Source: Flavobacterium xinjiangense (lineage in GTDB: Bacteria; Bacteroidota; Bacteroidia; Flavobacteriales; Flavobacteriaceae). From it: 64,000 nt of DNA. How positions within the stretch are numbered: the first letter of the stretch is position 1; the number at the start of each line of letters is the position of its first letter. A program made the translations under genes and the position numbers. A model generated the notes under the pieces. It was not told the DNA's origin, ran no database searches, and worked only from the letters and a program-made list of their open reading frames with translations. Below, in pieces: positions 1-9,349 of this stretch. The DNA is taken from contig NZ_FRCL01000014.1 of the NCBI RefSeq assembly GCF_900142885.1, positions 25,574 through 89,573 on the forward strand, given 5' to 3'.

Positions 1-28
1 TTAATAGTATGTAGATGTTATACGAAAA

Positions 29-82
29 CCGCCAATCAATGGGTAACCCACTTTATTACTCTATTAATAATTGACTGGCGGC
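29..82. terminator. Bidirectional hairpin terminator
   Basis: Arms CCGCCAATCAAT and ATTGACTGGCGG pair at 11 of 12 positions around a loop of about 30 bases. A T run follows on the plus strand (GGCTTTTTG) and a shorter one on the minus strand (GGTTTTCG). It lies just beyond the stop of the minus-strand gene at 90, so it can end that gene and any plus-strand gene entering from outside the window. Confidence 0.6.
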
Positions 83-89
83 TTTTTGT

Positions 90-380
90 TTACTTCCCGT
101 CGCCCAATGTATTAAGTTTTTCGCTCAATTCTATAAGCCCGGCTTTCTGTAGGCATTCGTCTGCTAACACTTTTAATTCTTGTAAACTCTCTTCAGTAAC
201 ACTACCTAAAAGCGACAAAGATTTGTCGTCATCTTTAGCAGACAAGCCACGCTCAATGACATGGTTTAATAACAGTACATTTTTTCGTGAAATTTTCAAA
301 TCTATTTTCACTATCTCATTCATCCCAGGCGTGCTCAATATCGTATCAAACACTTTGGCCACATCATTTGTTGTAAGCAT
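90..380 (-). CDS. Small hypothetical protein next to the mobilization module
   Basis: A 96-residue acidic protein beginning MLTTNDVAKVFDTIL. I chose the ATG at 380; an upstream in-frame GTG would add three residues. The sequence looks like a helical cytoplasmic protein with no signal peptide, membrane segment or recognisable catalytic motif. It is transcribed away from mobABC and ends at a good hairpin, so it is a complete single-gene unit. I do not recognise the family. Its position at the edge of a mobilization module suggests an accessory or regulatory gene of the mobile element, but that is context only. Confidence 0.6.
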   Translation of the reverse strand: MLTTNDVAKVFDTILSTPGMNEIVKIDLKISRKNVLLLNHVIERGLSAKDDDKSLSLLGSVTEESLQELKVLADECLQKAGLIELSEKLNTLGDGK

Positions 381-556
381 AATTTTCACGTTTTAATTAA
401 TAATTTACTACTACAAAGATATAAAGCAGGTTCTAAATTATCATGGGCAAAATATACCTATGATAGGTTAGATCCATACCGCTTCCTTAACTTCGCATCT
501 GATTGGAGTAATGAATTTAAAAATACATTCTAATAGACACTTTTTTCTTTAAAGAC

Positions 557-598
557 AGTAACAAAAACCTTCCTGAAAACAGTCAGGACTTTGTTGCT
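557..598. other. Stem-loop in the long gap before mobA
   Basis: AGTAACAAA pairs with TTTGTTGCT (one G-T pair) and, inside it, TCCTGA pairs with TCAGGA. The whole gap 381-1043 shows no convincing gene. This hairpin and the stronger one at 936-971 are its only clear structures. Confidence 0.4.
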
Positions 599-913
599 TT
601 AAAATCGATTTCTTGCTTTGAAAGAGCACGCCCCTTGATCGAAAATTGTGAACCAAACCGGTTATGTGATTACTAGGATATAACAGTACAAAATTATACT
701 CAGCGTGCACTTTCCTTGAATACTAAATGTTAGGATGAAAATACCCTTTACAAAAACTATAAAATTTTAATGATTATATCAGTAGTCCTCCTTAATCTTC
801 AAAATAACATTTTTACTATATCAGATTTTAAAAAGAGGCTATAAATGAGAAATCTGCTTTTTAAGCATTTTAGAACTATTGAAAATTCTAATAGACGTTA
901 AAAGTATCAGGAA

Positions 914-971
914 GATTGCAACGTTCCTGCAATCGGCAAGATGTCCGGTTGTATCACAACCGATATCTTGC
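914..971 (+). other. Candidate oriT: tandem stem-loops upstream of mobA
   Basis: Two adjacent inverted repeats lie about 70-130 bases before mobA. The first is GATTGCA/TGCAATC (914-934). The second, at 936-971, is long: GCAAGAT...CGGTTGT pairs with ACAACCG...TCTTGC, giving about 16 pairs, one bulge and a three-base loop. Origins of transfer of Bacteroidota mobilizable elements usually lie beside the mob genes and contain inverted repeats next to the nick site. No nick sequence can be identified by eye, so the oriT role is inferred from position and structure. Confidence 0.4.
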
Positions 972-1043
972 TGCCTATTCACTCGGAACTCGTGGGCAGT
1001 GACACTAAAAGATGAAAAGACTTTAAAAACAATAAAATGAGAG

Positions 1044-1433
1044 ATGATGAAAGAGAAAAACAACCGAACAAAGTGGTTTCATCTGCGGTTAACCCCTGAT
1101 GAATATCAAAAGATAATGAAGGAGTTTAATAAATCTACTTGCCGAAAACTAAGCGATTATGCCCGAAAAAATCTTTTACAGAAACCTATCGTCAATACCT
1201 ATCGAAATCAATCCCAAGATGATTTTATGGCAGAAATGATTCGTTTGAGAGTGGAACTTAATGCTATCGGCAACAACTTTAATCAGGCCGTGAAAAAACT
1301 GCATACGCTGCATCAGATTGCCGATTTTAAGCACTGGCTTCTCAGCTATGAATTGGAAAAAAAGATACTTTTTAATAAGGTTGATGAAATCAAAAAACAC
1401 ATTCAAAAATTTGCGGAATCATGGTTGCAATAA
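1044..1433 (+). CDS. mobA: Mobilization accessory protein (MobA/MobC-type, ribbon-helix-helix)
   Basis: A 129-residue relaxosome accessory protein. The N-terminus (KWFHLRLTPDEYQKI, then an LSDYARKNLL helix) has the look of a ribbon-helix-helix DNA-binding domain. The central LRVELNAIGNNFNQAVKKL matches the conserved 'N-IG-N-NQ' motif of MobC-type mobilization proteins. Such proteins bind oriT and help the relaxase reach its nick site. The stop lies 13 bases inside the relaxase gene, so the two are probably translationally coupled. The candidate oriT hairpins lie directly upstream. In Bacteroidota elements this protein is usually named MobA, although its family resembles proteobacterial MobC. 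Confidence 0.85.
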   Translation: MMKEKNNRTKWFHLRLTPDEYQKIMKEFNKSTCRKLSDYARKNLLQKPIVNTYRNQSQDDFMAEMIRLRVELNAIGNNFNQAVKKLHTLHQIADFKHWLLSYELEKKILFNKVDEIKKHIQKFAESWLQ

Positions 1434-2737
1434 TCAAAACGGGACACTCCATAAATCGCATTTTGAACTACAATGAAAACAAAGTTCAGCAGGGAGCAGC
1501 AGAATGCATTGGAGCCGGAAATTACCCGGTTGATATTGAAAAAATGGCCTTCCCCATGAAACTAAACCGGTTCATAAAACAGGCTGATTTAAATGAAAAT
1601 GTGAAACGCAACAGCGTGCATATTTCGCTCAATTTTGATGTGACTGAAAAAGGAACTCCAAAAGAGAAACTAATGGAAATAGCGGATACGTATATGGCGA
1701 AAATTGGTTTTAAAGAACAACCCTACCTAGTGTATCAACATCATGATGCTGGACATCCCCACATACATATAATTTCTCTAAAAGTCAGGGATGACGGCAG
1801 CCGTATTGACATGCAGAATATTGGTCGAAACCAATCCGAGAAAGCTAGAAAAGAAATTGAAATAACTTATGGATTGGTTCCAGCGGAGAAGCATAAACGA
1901 GAAAAAGAATTAGTCGCAAAACCAGTTGATGCGAATAAAGTGGAATATGGACGTACTGAAACCAAACGGGCCATAACCAATCTATTGGATAAGGTACTTC
2001 AAAATTATAAATACACGAGCCTGCCGGAATTTAATGCGGTACTTCAGCAGTATAATGTAGTAGCGGACAGAGGCAACGAAAATTCAAGGATTTTTCAAAA
2101 TAGAGGATTGGTGTATCGCATACTGGATGAAGGTGGCAATAAGATAGGTGTTCCTATTAAAGCCAGCGATTTTTACAGCAAACCAACGCTAAAATTTTTA
2201 GAAGAACGATTTATTCCAAATGAAAAGGCAAGGACGCCCTATAAGTCAAGAATAAAAAATGCGATTGATATTGCATTATTGGACAACAAAAAAATGTCGA
2301 TTCAGGAATTAGCAAAAATAGTAGAACTATCCGGAATCAATATAGTCTTTAGACAAAACGCAGAAGGTTTACTATACGGTATCACGTATGTAGACCACCA
2401 AACGCAATGTGTATTTAACGGAAGTGCTTTGGGAAAATCATATAGTGCAAAAGCCATTCAGGAACGCTGTGGTTTATATGAGGTCGAAAATCAAAAAACA
2501 ACCGTTTCTAAAATTAAAAAATCGGAAGAACCTAAACCAGGAGTAAATCCAAAAGAAGTTAGCGATTCTTCAATCGATAATGGTTCAAAAGCGAATGGAG
2601 CAGTTGAATCAACTAACGTAGTAGAGAAAATAGTAACCGCAGTCACGCAGACAGAAAATGATTCCTCTTATCTGCCAAATCAACTTAAAGGGAAGCGGAA
2701 AAAGAAGAGACGAAAAGGACAATCTAATAACCAATAA
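1421..2737 (+). CDS. mobB: Relaxase/mobilization nuclease MobB
   Basis: A 438-residue relaxase of the MobA/VirD2-like superfamily. It nicks one strand at oriT and stays covalently bound during conjugal transfer. The metal-binding motif is clear at about residues 104-116 (VYQHHDAGHPHIHIISL, the H-HxDxxHPHIH pattern). The catalytic tyrosine is probably near the N-terminus: RILNYNE at about residues 13-19 is the best candidate. The C-terminal third is charged and ends in a lysine/arginine-rich tail. The gene overlaps mobA by 13 bases and is followed after 11 bases by the coupling protein. No mating-pore genes are present, so transfer would need a helper conjugative element. Confidence 0.9.
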   Translation: MVAIIKTGHSINRILNYNENKVQQGAAECIGAGNYPVDIEKMAFPMKLNRFIKQADLNENVKRNSVHISLNFDVTEKGTPKEKLMEIADTYMAKIGFKEQPYLVYQHHDAGHPHIHIISLKVRDDGSRIDMQNIGRNQSEKARKEIEITYGLVPAEKHKREKELVAKPVDANKVEYGRTETKRAITNLLDKVLQNYKYTSLPEFNAVLQQYNVVADRGNENSRIFQNRGLVYRILDEGGNKIGVPIKASDFYSKPTLKFLEERFIPNEKARTPYKSRIKNAIDIALLDNKKMSIQELAKIVELSGINIVFRQNAEGLLYGITYVDHQTQCVFNGSALGKSYSAKAIQERCGLYEVENQKTTVSKIKKSEEPKPGVNPKEVSDSSIDNGSKANGAVESTNVVEKIVTAVTQTENDSSYLPNQLKGKRKKKRRKGQSNNQ

Positions 2738-2748
2738 ATGATATTATT

Positions 2749-4737
2749 ATGGCTATGCAAACTGGAGAAAACGAACAGGCATTGCGGAAAATTCTTGATA
2801 TGACACGACTCATCAGTATCGCACTTTTACTGCTCCATTTTTATTATTACTGCTATACTGCATTTCAACAGTGGGGTTTTGTGAGCAGATTCATTGATAA
2901 AATATTGGGCAACATTCAACATACTGGATTGTTCAGTTATTTTCATAAATCTAAGATTTTTACTTTAGGTTTTTTGTTGATTTCTTTGCTTGGAGCAAAA
3001 GGCCGTAAAGACGAAAAACTGAATCATAAAACAGCTATTGCCTATATCATAACAGGTATGTTACTTTACTTTTTAAGCTACCTATTGATGTTCGTGAAAA
3101 CAGATACTACTGCAATAGCAATTATTTATATAGGTAGTACGACTATCGGATTTTTATTGATGCTTTCGGGAGGGACATTACTCTCTCGAATGATAAAAAA
3201 CAGGTTGAATAACAAAGATATTTTTAACAAAGAAAATGAAACCTTTCCCCAGGAAGAACGATTACTGGAAAATGAATATTCCATCAATCTTCCGGCGCGT
3301 TATTATTTGAAAGATAAAGTTCGAAACAGCTGGATCAATATCATCAATCCCTTTCGGGCTTTAATGGTTTTGGGTACACCCGGATCGGGTAAATCCTATT
3401 TTGTAATTCGTCATGTTATTACTCAGCACATTCGAAAAGGGTTTACGATGTTTATTTATGATTTTAAGTTTGATGACCTTTCCAAAATCACCTATAATAC
3501 CTGGCTTAAATACAAGCACCTCTATCCTATTCCACCCCAGTTTTATGTGATCAATTTTGATGACTTGGCCCGCACCCATCGATGCAATCCCTTGGAGCCT
3601 TCTGCTATGACGGACATCACAGATGCAGCGGAATCAGCGCGAACTACTTTTCTGGGTTTAAATAAGGAATGGATCAAAAGACAGGGCGACTTTTTTGTCG
3701 AATCACCTATTAATTTCTTGACTGCTATAATATGGTATTTGAGGAAATACAAGGATGGCCAGTTCTGTACGCTGCCTCATGTCATTGAGCTAATGCAACT
3801 CGACTATGACAGTTTGTTTACGATATTGCGGACGGAAAAGGAAATAGAAGTACTCATTAATCCATTCATAAATGCTTATCTCAATGATGCCATGGAACAA
3901 TTAGAGGGACAAATTGCTTCCGCTAAGATTGCCATGGCAAGACTTTCATCACCTCAATTGTATTATGTATTATCTGGGAATGACTTTACATTAGACATTA
4001 ATAATCCAGCTGAACCAAAGATTGTCTGCATGGGCAATAACCCTCAAAAAATTCAAATTTATGGTGCTGTATTATCCTTGTACGTTTCCCGTTTAATCAA
4101 GTTGGTGAATCAAAAAGGGAAACTGAAAAGCAGCCTGATCTTCGATGAGTTTCCGACTATTTATCTGAACAATATGGACAGCCTCATTGCTACAGCCCGA
4201 AGTAATAAGGTAGCCACCTGCTTGGGAATTCAAGACTTCAGTCAGCTTCGTAAAGATTACGGTCGCGAACATGCAGATGTGATTACGAATATCACCGGAA
4301 ACATCGTCAGCGGTCAAGTTACTGGTGACACCGCCAAACAATTGTCAGAACGTTTTGGAAAAATTATGCAAGACAGAGAAAGTCTGTCTATAAATAGCGG
4401 TGACAACTCCATCAGCCGTTCTAAACAATTAGAATCAGCCTTGCCCCCATCTAAGATTTCTTCCCTAAGTTCCGGTGAATTTGTAGGCATGGTTGCCGAT
4501 GATCCTGATTGCAAAATTGAATTAAAAGCCTTTCATTGTGAAATTATTAATGACCGCGATGCCCTAAAAAGAGAAGAAGCTAATTATCAAGAGATTGCCG
4601 TGATTAGGAAGATTGACAATGCAATGGTCCAGCGAAACTATTTGCAGATAAAACAGGATATTCAAGAGATCATGCAGTCTGAAATCGAACGTTTATTACA
4701 TGATCCTAGTCTGACTTATTTGGTATTGAAGAAGTAA
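2749..4737 (+). CDS. mobC: Conjugative coupling protein (TraG/VirD4-type ATPase, MobC)
   Basis: A 662-residue inner-membrane ATPase that brings the relaxase-DNA complex to a type IV secretion channel. About four membrane segments fill residues 15-145. The P-loop GTPGSGKSY is at about residue 207, and the Walker B-like segment SSLIFDEFPTIYL is near residue 465. The order of a membrane N-terminus followed by a large ATPase is that of VirD4/TraG proteins, and the length is normal. It is the last gene of the mobABC set and is close enough (11 bases after mobB) to share its transcript. Confidence 0.9.
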   Translation: MAMQTGENEQALRKILDMTRLISIALLLLHFYYYCYTAFQQWGFVSRFIDKILGNIQHTGLFSYFHKSKIFTLGFLLISLLGAKGRKDEKLNHKTAIAYIITGMLLYFLSYLLMFVKTDTTAIAIIYIGSTTIGFLLMLSGGTLLSRMIKNRLNNKDIFNKENETFPQEERLLENEYSINLPARYYLKDKVRNSWINIINPFRALMVLGTPGSGKSYFVIRHVITQHIRKGFTMFIYDFKFDDLSKITYNTWLKYKHLYPIPPQFYVINFDDLARTHRCNPLEPSAMTDITDAAESARTTFLGLNKEWIKRQGDFFVESPINFLTAIIWYLRKYKDGQFCTLPHVIELMQLDYDSLFTILRTEKEIEVLINPFINAYLNDAMEQLEGQIASAKIAMARLSSPQLYYVLSGNDFTLDINNPAEPKIVCMGNNPQKIQIYGAVLSLYVSRLIKLVNQKGKLKSSLIFDEFPTIYLNNMDSLIATARSNKVATCLGIQDFSQLRKDYGREHADVITNITGNIVSGQVTGDTAKQLSERFGKIMQDRESLSINSGDNSISRSKQLESALPPSKISSLSSGEFVGMVADDPDCKIELKAFHCEIINDRDALKREEANYQEIAVIRKIDNAMVQRNYLQIKQDIQEIMQSEIERLLHDPSLTYLVLKK

Positions 4738-4834
4738 TCAATATAATTTATGTAATCTTAAACCTTTTAAAAATGAAATCAATTAACTCCTTATACTATT
4801 ATAAATAATTCAAGTCTGTTTCTAAAAAAAATCA

Positions 4835-4885
4835 AAGGTGTTTGACCAATTGGAATTCAGCGACTATTTCCTGATTACGTGCTCG
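4835..4885 (+). pseudogene. Short relic of a DnaE polymerase gene
   Basis: This 51-base stretch translates as KVFDQLEFSDYFLIT followed by CS. It matches KVIDQLEFSGYFLITW in the DnaE protein at 32872-35889, and the DNA is also clearly similar (CAATTGGAATTCAGCG is shared exactly). No open frame continues on either side. It looks like a leftover of a dnaE gene beside the mobilization module, suggesting that mob and dnaE modules were once closer or belonged to related elements. Confidence 0.6.
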
Positions 4886-4918
4886 AACAATTAAAAACAA
4901 ATCCAATTAAGCTTTAAC

Positions 4919-7900
4919 TTATGTTGGACTACCGTCTTGAATACCTGGGTCTATTATTTTTGTAAACGTTGGCAAGATGCTACATACCAATTCATCTCCC
5001 TCTAAATTGATATTGGGTACTGGATTCACGACAAAGGGAATAAGTACAACCGCGGTACAAGAGTTGTTTAAGGGATTAATTACTTCTACTCTTATCTTTT
5101 GCGTTATCGTAACAAACGGATTGGGTAAAGGGCTAGAAAGCGGGTTATTATTTCCATCAAAATAACGAACCGTCATTTCTGTTTGTCCATTTAGAATAAT
5201 ATTTTGAAAGTTTGAAGTGTCAAACCCATATTTTCCATTCCTGCAAAGCCGGATCTGTCTCATCATCGGAAACAGTTGTTAAACTTACGGGAACTGGAAA
5301 TGCTTCAGGCAAATCAGAGACGATAAACTGTACTGTTGAATCAAAAGAGCAGGCTGTTACTGTATTAATAGTTACACGCACTTTTAACACTTGAGATCCT
5401 GTTATAAAAGGGTTTGGTAATGGGCTTGAAAGCGGATTGTTATTTTGGTCCAAATAAGTGACAGTAACATTGGTCAGCACATTCAAAATAGCTGTTTGGA
5501 TTGTAGAAGTATCAAAAGCATACAGCCCATCTTGATCATCATCACATTGGGTTTCTATAATCGATTTTGCAATAGGAATGCGTTCAACATTCAGAGTAAT
5601 ATGGCTTCCTTACCCCAAACAATCATTATCCAACCTACTATCCACACGAATGTAAATGTTTTGGGTAGTAGGGTATCCAATGTTTCTGTAAATCGCAATA
5701 TTAGAGATGGAGTTTTTTTCTGCTAATTCATCATTTTGGTTTCTATAATAAGTAATGTCTAATTGCTGTCCTACCGGGAAGATGGCCTGTATTTGATTCG
5801 TTACGCTGCTAAAATCAAAAGTTGTAAATCCATCGGTATTAGTCCCCGAAACCGCATCATCACACTCCGTGAACGAACGAGTAAAATTCAAAGGTATTTG
5901 TGTTGTCGAAACAATCAGATTCAATTTTGCTATTCTAAAACAAGAATTTGTATTGCTTACTCTTACATAAACTGCATCATTACTGACTGTTTGATTGACA
6001 TAAGTCGTAGTGTTTACAATCGGATTAGAATTGCTTTGAGCTTCTGATTGCGTTCTAAAAAAAGAGATGTTTTCCGATGAAACATTGTTTGCTATTTTAG
6101 GAATTACTTCTTCTAAGTTAAAAATACTAAAACCATCAATATCATCATCGCATTGTTTTAAATCAACGACGGCCGTAATAACAGGCAAAGCAAAAACTTG
6201 AGTGGTAAAAGAGGTAGTCACGGAACAATTGGGATTGTCCCTATTTACCATTTTTACATAAATTGTTTCAGTAGCATTTGTATTCTGATATGCTGTAGGG
6301 ATTGCAATACTTTGGGTTAAAGCCGCATCTTTAAAATAAGTAAGAGAAAATTGCGTAGCCGATTGACCATTCAAATAGCGGCTGCTCTTTGCGTTAAATC
6401 GAAAACCACTCGACCGTCGGTATCTGTTCCTATACTTGTGTTATCACTGCTATTTAGATTCGTAATATTAGTTGCTACATTGGGTTTAGGAGCGTCAAAT
6501 ACGTCAATAAAAAAAGAAGTGGTACTTTTACATGTACTATTTTCATTATTCGATACTTCCGCTATAATACTTTCAGATTGATATGCATTTTGATTCATAT
6601 AGGCTGTAGGCGTGGCGATAGCTATATTATTGGCATAATCTGACGCATTAGCAAAGTATTTTATAGTGTATAAATTAGGATCTTGTCCATTTAGTATTGT
6701 TGCGTTTTGCGATGTTAAATCAAAATCATATAACCCATCATTATTAGTATCACAAATTAGCAAGTTTTGTGTTGTTGTTGCGGTGGGAACTCGAGATTAC
6801 AATATCTTTGGTTTTAGTGGTGGAACCTGTTATTCCAGTTGCTGTTACCGAAGCTGTTTAAGTACCCTCAGTTGCATATTGATGCGTTGGACTTATATCA
6901 GTCGAAGAAATTCCATCTCCAAGATCCGAGCTGGCTGCTGTTATCGCTTGTATTGCATTTAGTGAATTCTGTCGCAGCGCCAAAGCATAATTTTTTGACA
7001 TCAAAAAAAGCATCAAAAAACGAGGTGATAAATGGTGGTAATCCCAATAGCCGACTTGTATTATTGGCAAGCGGTTGCCCAGCTTCATCAAAATTGCACC
7101 CTAACCCCAATACATCGGGATTGTTTATAATCGCTAAAGAATTTAGATTATAAGTGCAATAATAATTTTTTTTATTGGGAGCTAATTGTAAGGCTCCAAT
7201 ACCATAACTACCGCTGAAAATTTCTGTTTTTGAATTAGGAATGTCTATGCTCAATAAATCAAATTGTGCCAACAGATAAGAATTATCTACAGAACAATTA
7301 AAGCTTGCATAGAGAACTTTAGAATTAGTAGAAAATTCAACACCATAGGCTTTAACTTCAGTAAGAATTAATTTGGGATTAAAAACAGCTCCAGTCAACG
7401 CATCAAAATCAAAGATATATACTGACCCTTTATAATTATTATATGGACTAGTCGCCGTATCAATTTGATCGTATGCTGCTGCTAATTTTTCACCATTCGG
7501 TGATACTTTTAGGTATCCTATCGCATTCCTACGATACCCAAAAGTAGGAACACTTGGTCCAACAGTTGATTTTACTGGTGTACTACTGACACCTGTCGTT
7601 GTCACTTTGAAAGCGTAAAAGTTATCTGTAAATTGTGTAATGACCCAATATCCACTTCCAGAAGCATCGTTTACCGCAGTCAATTTTTCAGATCACTTAT
7701 ATTTTATTTCCTCACCATGGGGGTTTGTATCATATGTAATGAGATGATTATTTCTACTAATAATATCCCCAATACTTCCATTACTACCTATTTTACTTAT
7801 ATCTACTATTGAATAATTCAACCCATTATTTAATCCATCATCATTATCCGGTGTTTTACCGCTATCTACCTCATCGTGGTTCCCCGAAAAAGCATTTGGA

Positions 7901-7927
7901 TATTTAGCAGATAGGATACTGTAATAC
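4919..7927 (-). pseudogene. Decayed T9SS-type repeat adhesin/gliding-type surface protein
   Basis: A minus-strand gene remnant in several frames. The upstream part (about 7927-6898) resembles the N-terminal region of large Bacteroidota surface proteins of the 'T9SS type B sorting domain' kind, for example LTAVNDASGSGYWVITQF. It is interrupted by an in-frame TGA at about 7699. The rest has repeats built around QCDDDIDGFSIFNLE and CDDDQDGLYAFDTS, spread over at least four frames (joins near 6763, 6372, 5600 and 5250). Both ends are missing: there is no signal peptide upstream of 7927, and at 4919 the protein stops without a C-terminal sorting domain. It cannot make a full protein and is best read as debris of a secreted repeat protein. 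Confidence 0.85.
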
Positions 7928-8022
7928 TAAGATTAAAAAACAAAGGATGTAGTCCAGATTTTGAGATAAACTGGAAGTTATAAATTCTGATTTAAATTCC
8001 AATAAAAAAAGTATAGAATGAA

Positions 8023-9303
8023 TTACCTCCTAAAAATATCCCTAAACTGATACAACAGGCGTTCTATTAAACGTAAATCTTCTGTGACAATTTCAGCACT
8101 CCCTGTCATTTCTTGTTGGAACGGAATCGTTTTGTGATAGGAAGTTTTTAGTTTTTGTGATAAGGATACATCAATTAGTAGATTTCCGTCTTTATCTGGT
8201 GTTAAAGAAATATTCTTGATTTTTCCACATAACATTCCGTATTGGCTGTCCGGAAAATTAGTTAAACGAATATTTACGGCTTGTCCTACTTGTATTTTTC
8301 CTGAATTCAACGCAGGTGCTTTCAATTTTCCAACATATCCTTTTTCCAAAGTTGGAATTACAGCAAAAATGGCATCACCGGCAGTAATTGTTTGATTGGC
8401 GGTCCAAATTTGTAAAAAAGAAACTTTACCAGTAACCGAAGATTGTAATACATATGCTAATTCCCAATCTTTTATTACTTTTTTTAACTGATAAAATGCT
8501 TGAATTTTGTTTCTTTCCAAATTGATTTCTTCCTTAGTTTCGTTAATTTTATTGCTTTTACTATTTTTAGAATTGTCAATCAAAGTCGATTTCAATTGAG
8601 AAATTGTGCTCAACAAACTTCTATAACTTTTTTCCGCTTGAAGATAGCCCAGTTTTTTACTCTCAAAATCCTGAGTCGAAATCACTCCTTTATTGAACAA
8701 GATTTCGTATCTATTTACATCACTTTTTTGCAATAGCAGTTCGATTTCATTCAAACTTTTTTGTTGCTGCAAAATATCCAAACGAGCTGATATTTGAACA
8801 CCCTCAGAGTTTTGAGCATTCCCCTCTACCTCATAAGGCCGTAAATCAGCGTTTAATTCATTGGCGATATAAGCGGCATGAAATCCTGCATATGCACTTT
8901 CTATATCTCCTAGCTGGGCAGTTGAGAGTTCTTTAAAATCAAAATTAGTTCCGCTAACATTCGTTTTCATCATTTTTTTTAATAAAAAAACATCGTGGTA
9001 ATTGGCCGTATTTTGAATAATTGCAAGAGGGGTATTTTCCAAAACCATTGCTTTGTCGTGCACCAAAACAGTTTCAATTTTACCCGTGGTTTTGGCTACA
9101 ACTTTTTCGGGGGGAATGTTAGTCGTTATTACAATTTGAGCAGAAACAATATCGGGGTATTTAATGAACCATGTAGAAAAAAGTAACATGAAAATGATTC
9201 CAGAAACCACTATCGTACCCCAACGAATCATCCAATTGGGGATTCGGGTAAGAATTTCTTGGACTTCTTCGCTACGGAGTTCTAGCTCTTTATTTTTAGG
9301 CAT
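8023..9303 (-). CDS. HlyD-family membrane fusion protein of the peptide exporter
   Basis: A 426-residue periplasmic adaptor that links an inner-membrane exporter to an outer-membrane channel. One membrane helix (about residues 28-48, IVVSGIIFMLLFSTWFIKY) follows a short cytoplasmic N-terminus. Next come a lipoyl/barrel half (AKTTGKIETVLVHDKAMV), a long helical hairpin rich in Glu, Lys and Leu (about 175-270), and the returning barrel half (SSVTGKVSFLQIWTANQTITAGDAIF). This is the usual HlyD order and length. It begins 46 bases after the C39/ABC exporter and is the last gene of the peptide operon, so its substrate is probably the matured peptides. Downstream is only pseudogene DNA. Confidence 0.9.
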   Translation of the reverse strand: MPKNKELELRSEEVQEILTRIPNWMIRWGTIVVSGIIFMLLFSTWFIKYPDIVSAQIVITTNIPPEKVVAKTTGKIETVLVHDKAMVLENTPLAIIQNTANYHDVFLLKKMMKTNVSGTNFDFKELSTAQLGDIESAYAGFHAAYIANELNADLRPYEVEGNAQNSEGVQISARLDILQQQKSLNEIELLLQKSDVNRYEILFNKGVISTQDFESKKLGYLQAEKSYRSLLSTISQLKSTLIDNSKNSKSNKINETKEEINLERNKIQAFYQLKKVIKDWELAYVLQSSVTGKVSFLQIWTANQTITAGDAIFAVIPTLEKGYVGKLKAPALNSGKIQVGQAVNIRLTNFPDSQYGMLCGKIKNISLTPDKDGNLLIDVSLSQKLKTSYHKTIPFQQEMTGSAEIVTEDLRLIERLLYQFRDIFRR

Positions 9304-9349
9304 TGTTCATTTTTTTTAATTCTAAAATCATTAATCTCAATCTATGATC

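Noticed and set aside
839..1063. Minus-strand 74-codon open frame before mobA
   Set aside because: It overlaps the candidate oriT hairpins and the start of mobA, and its composition is not protein-like.
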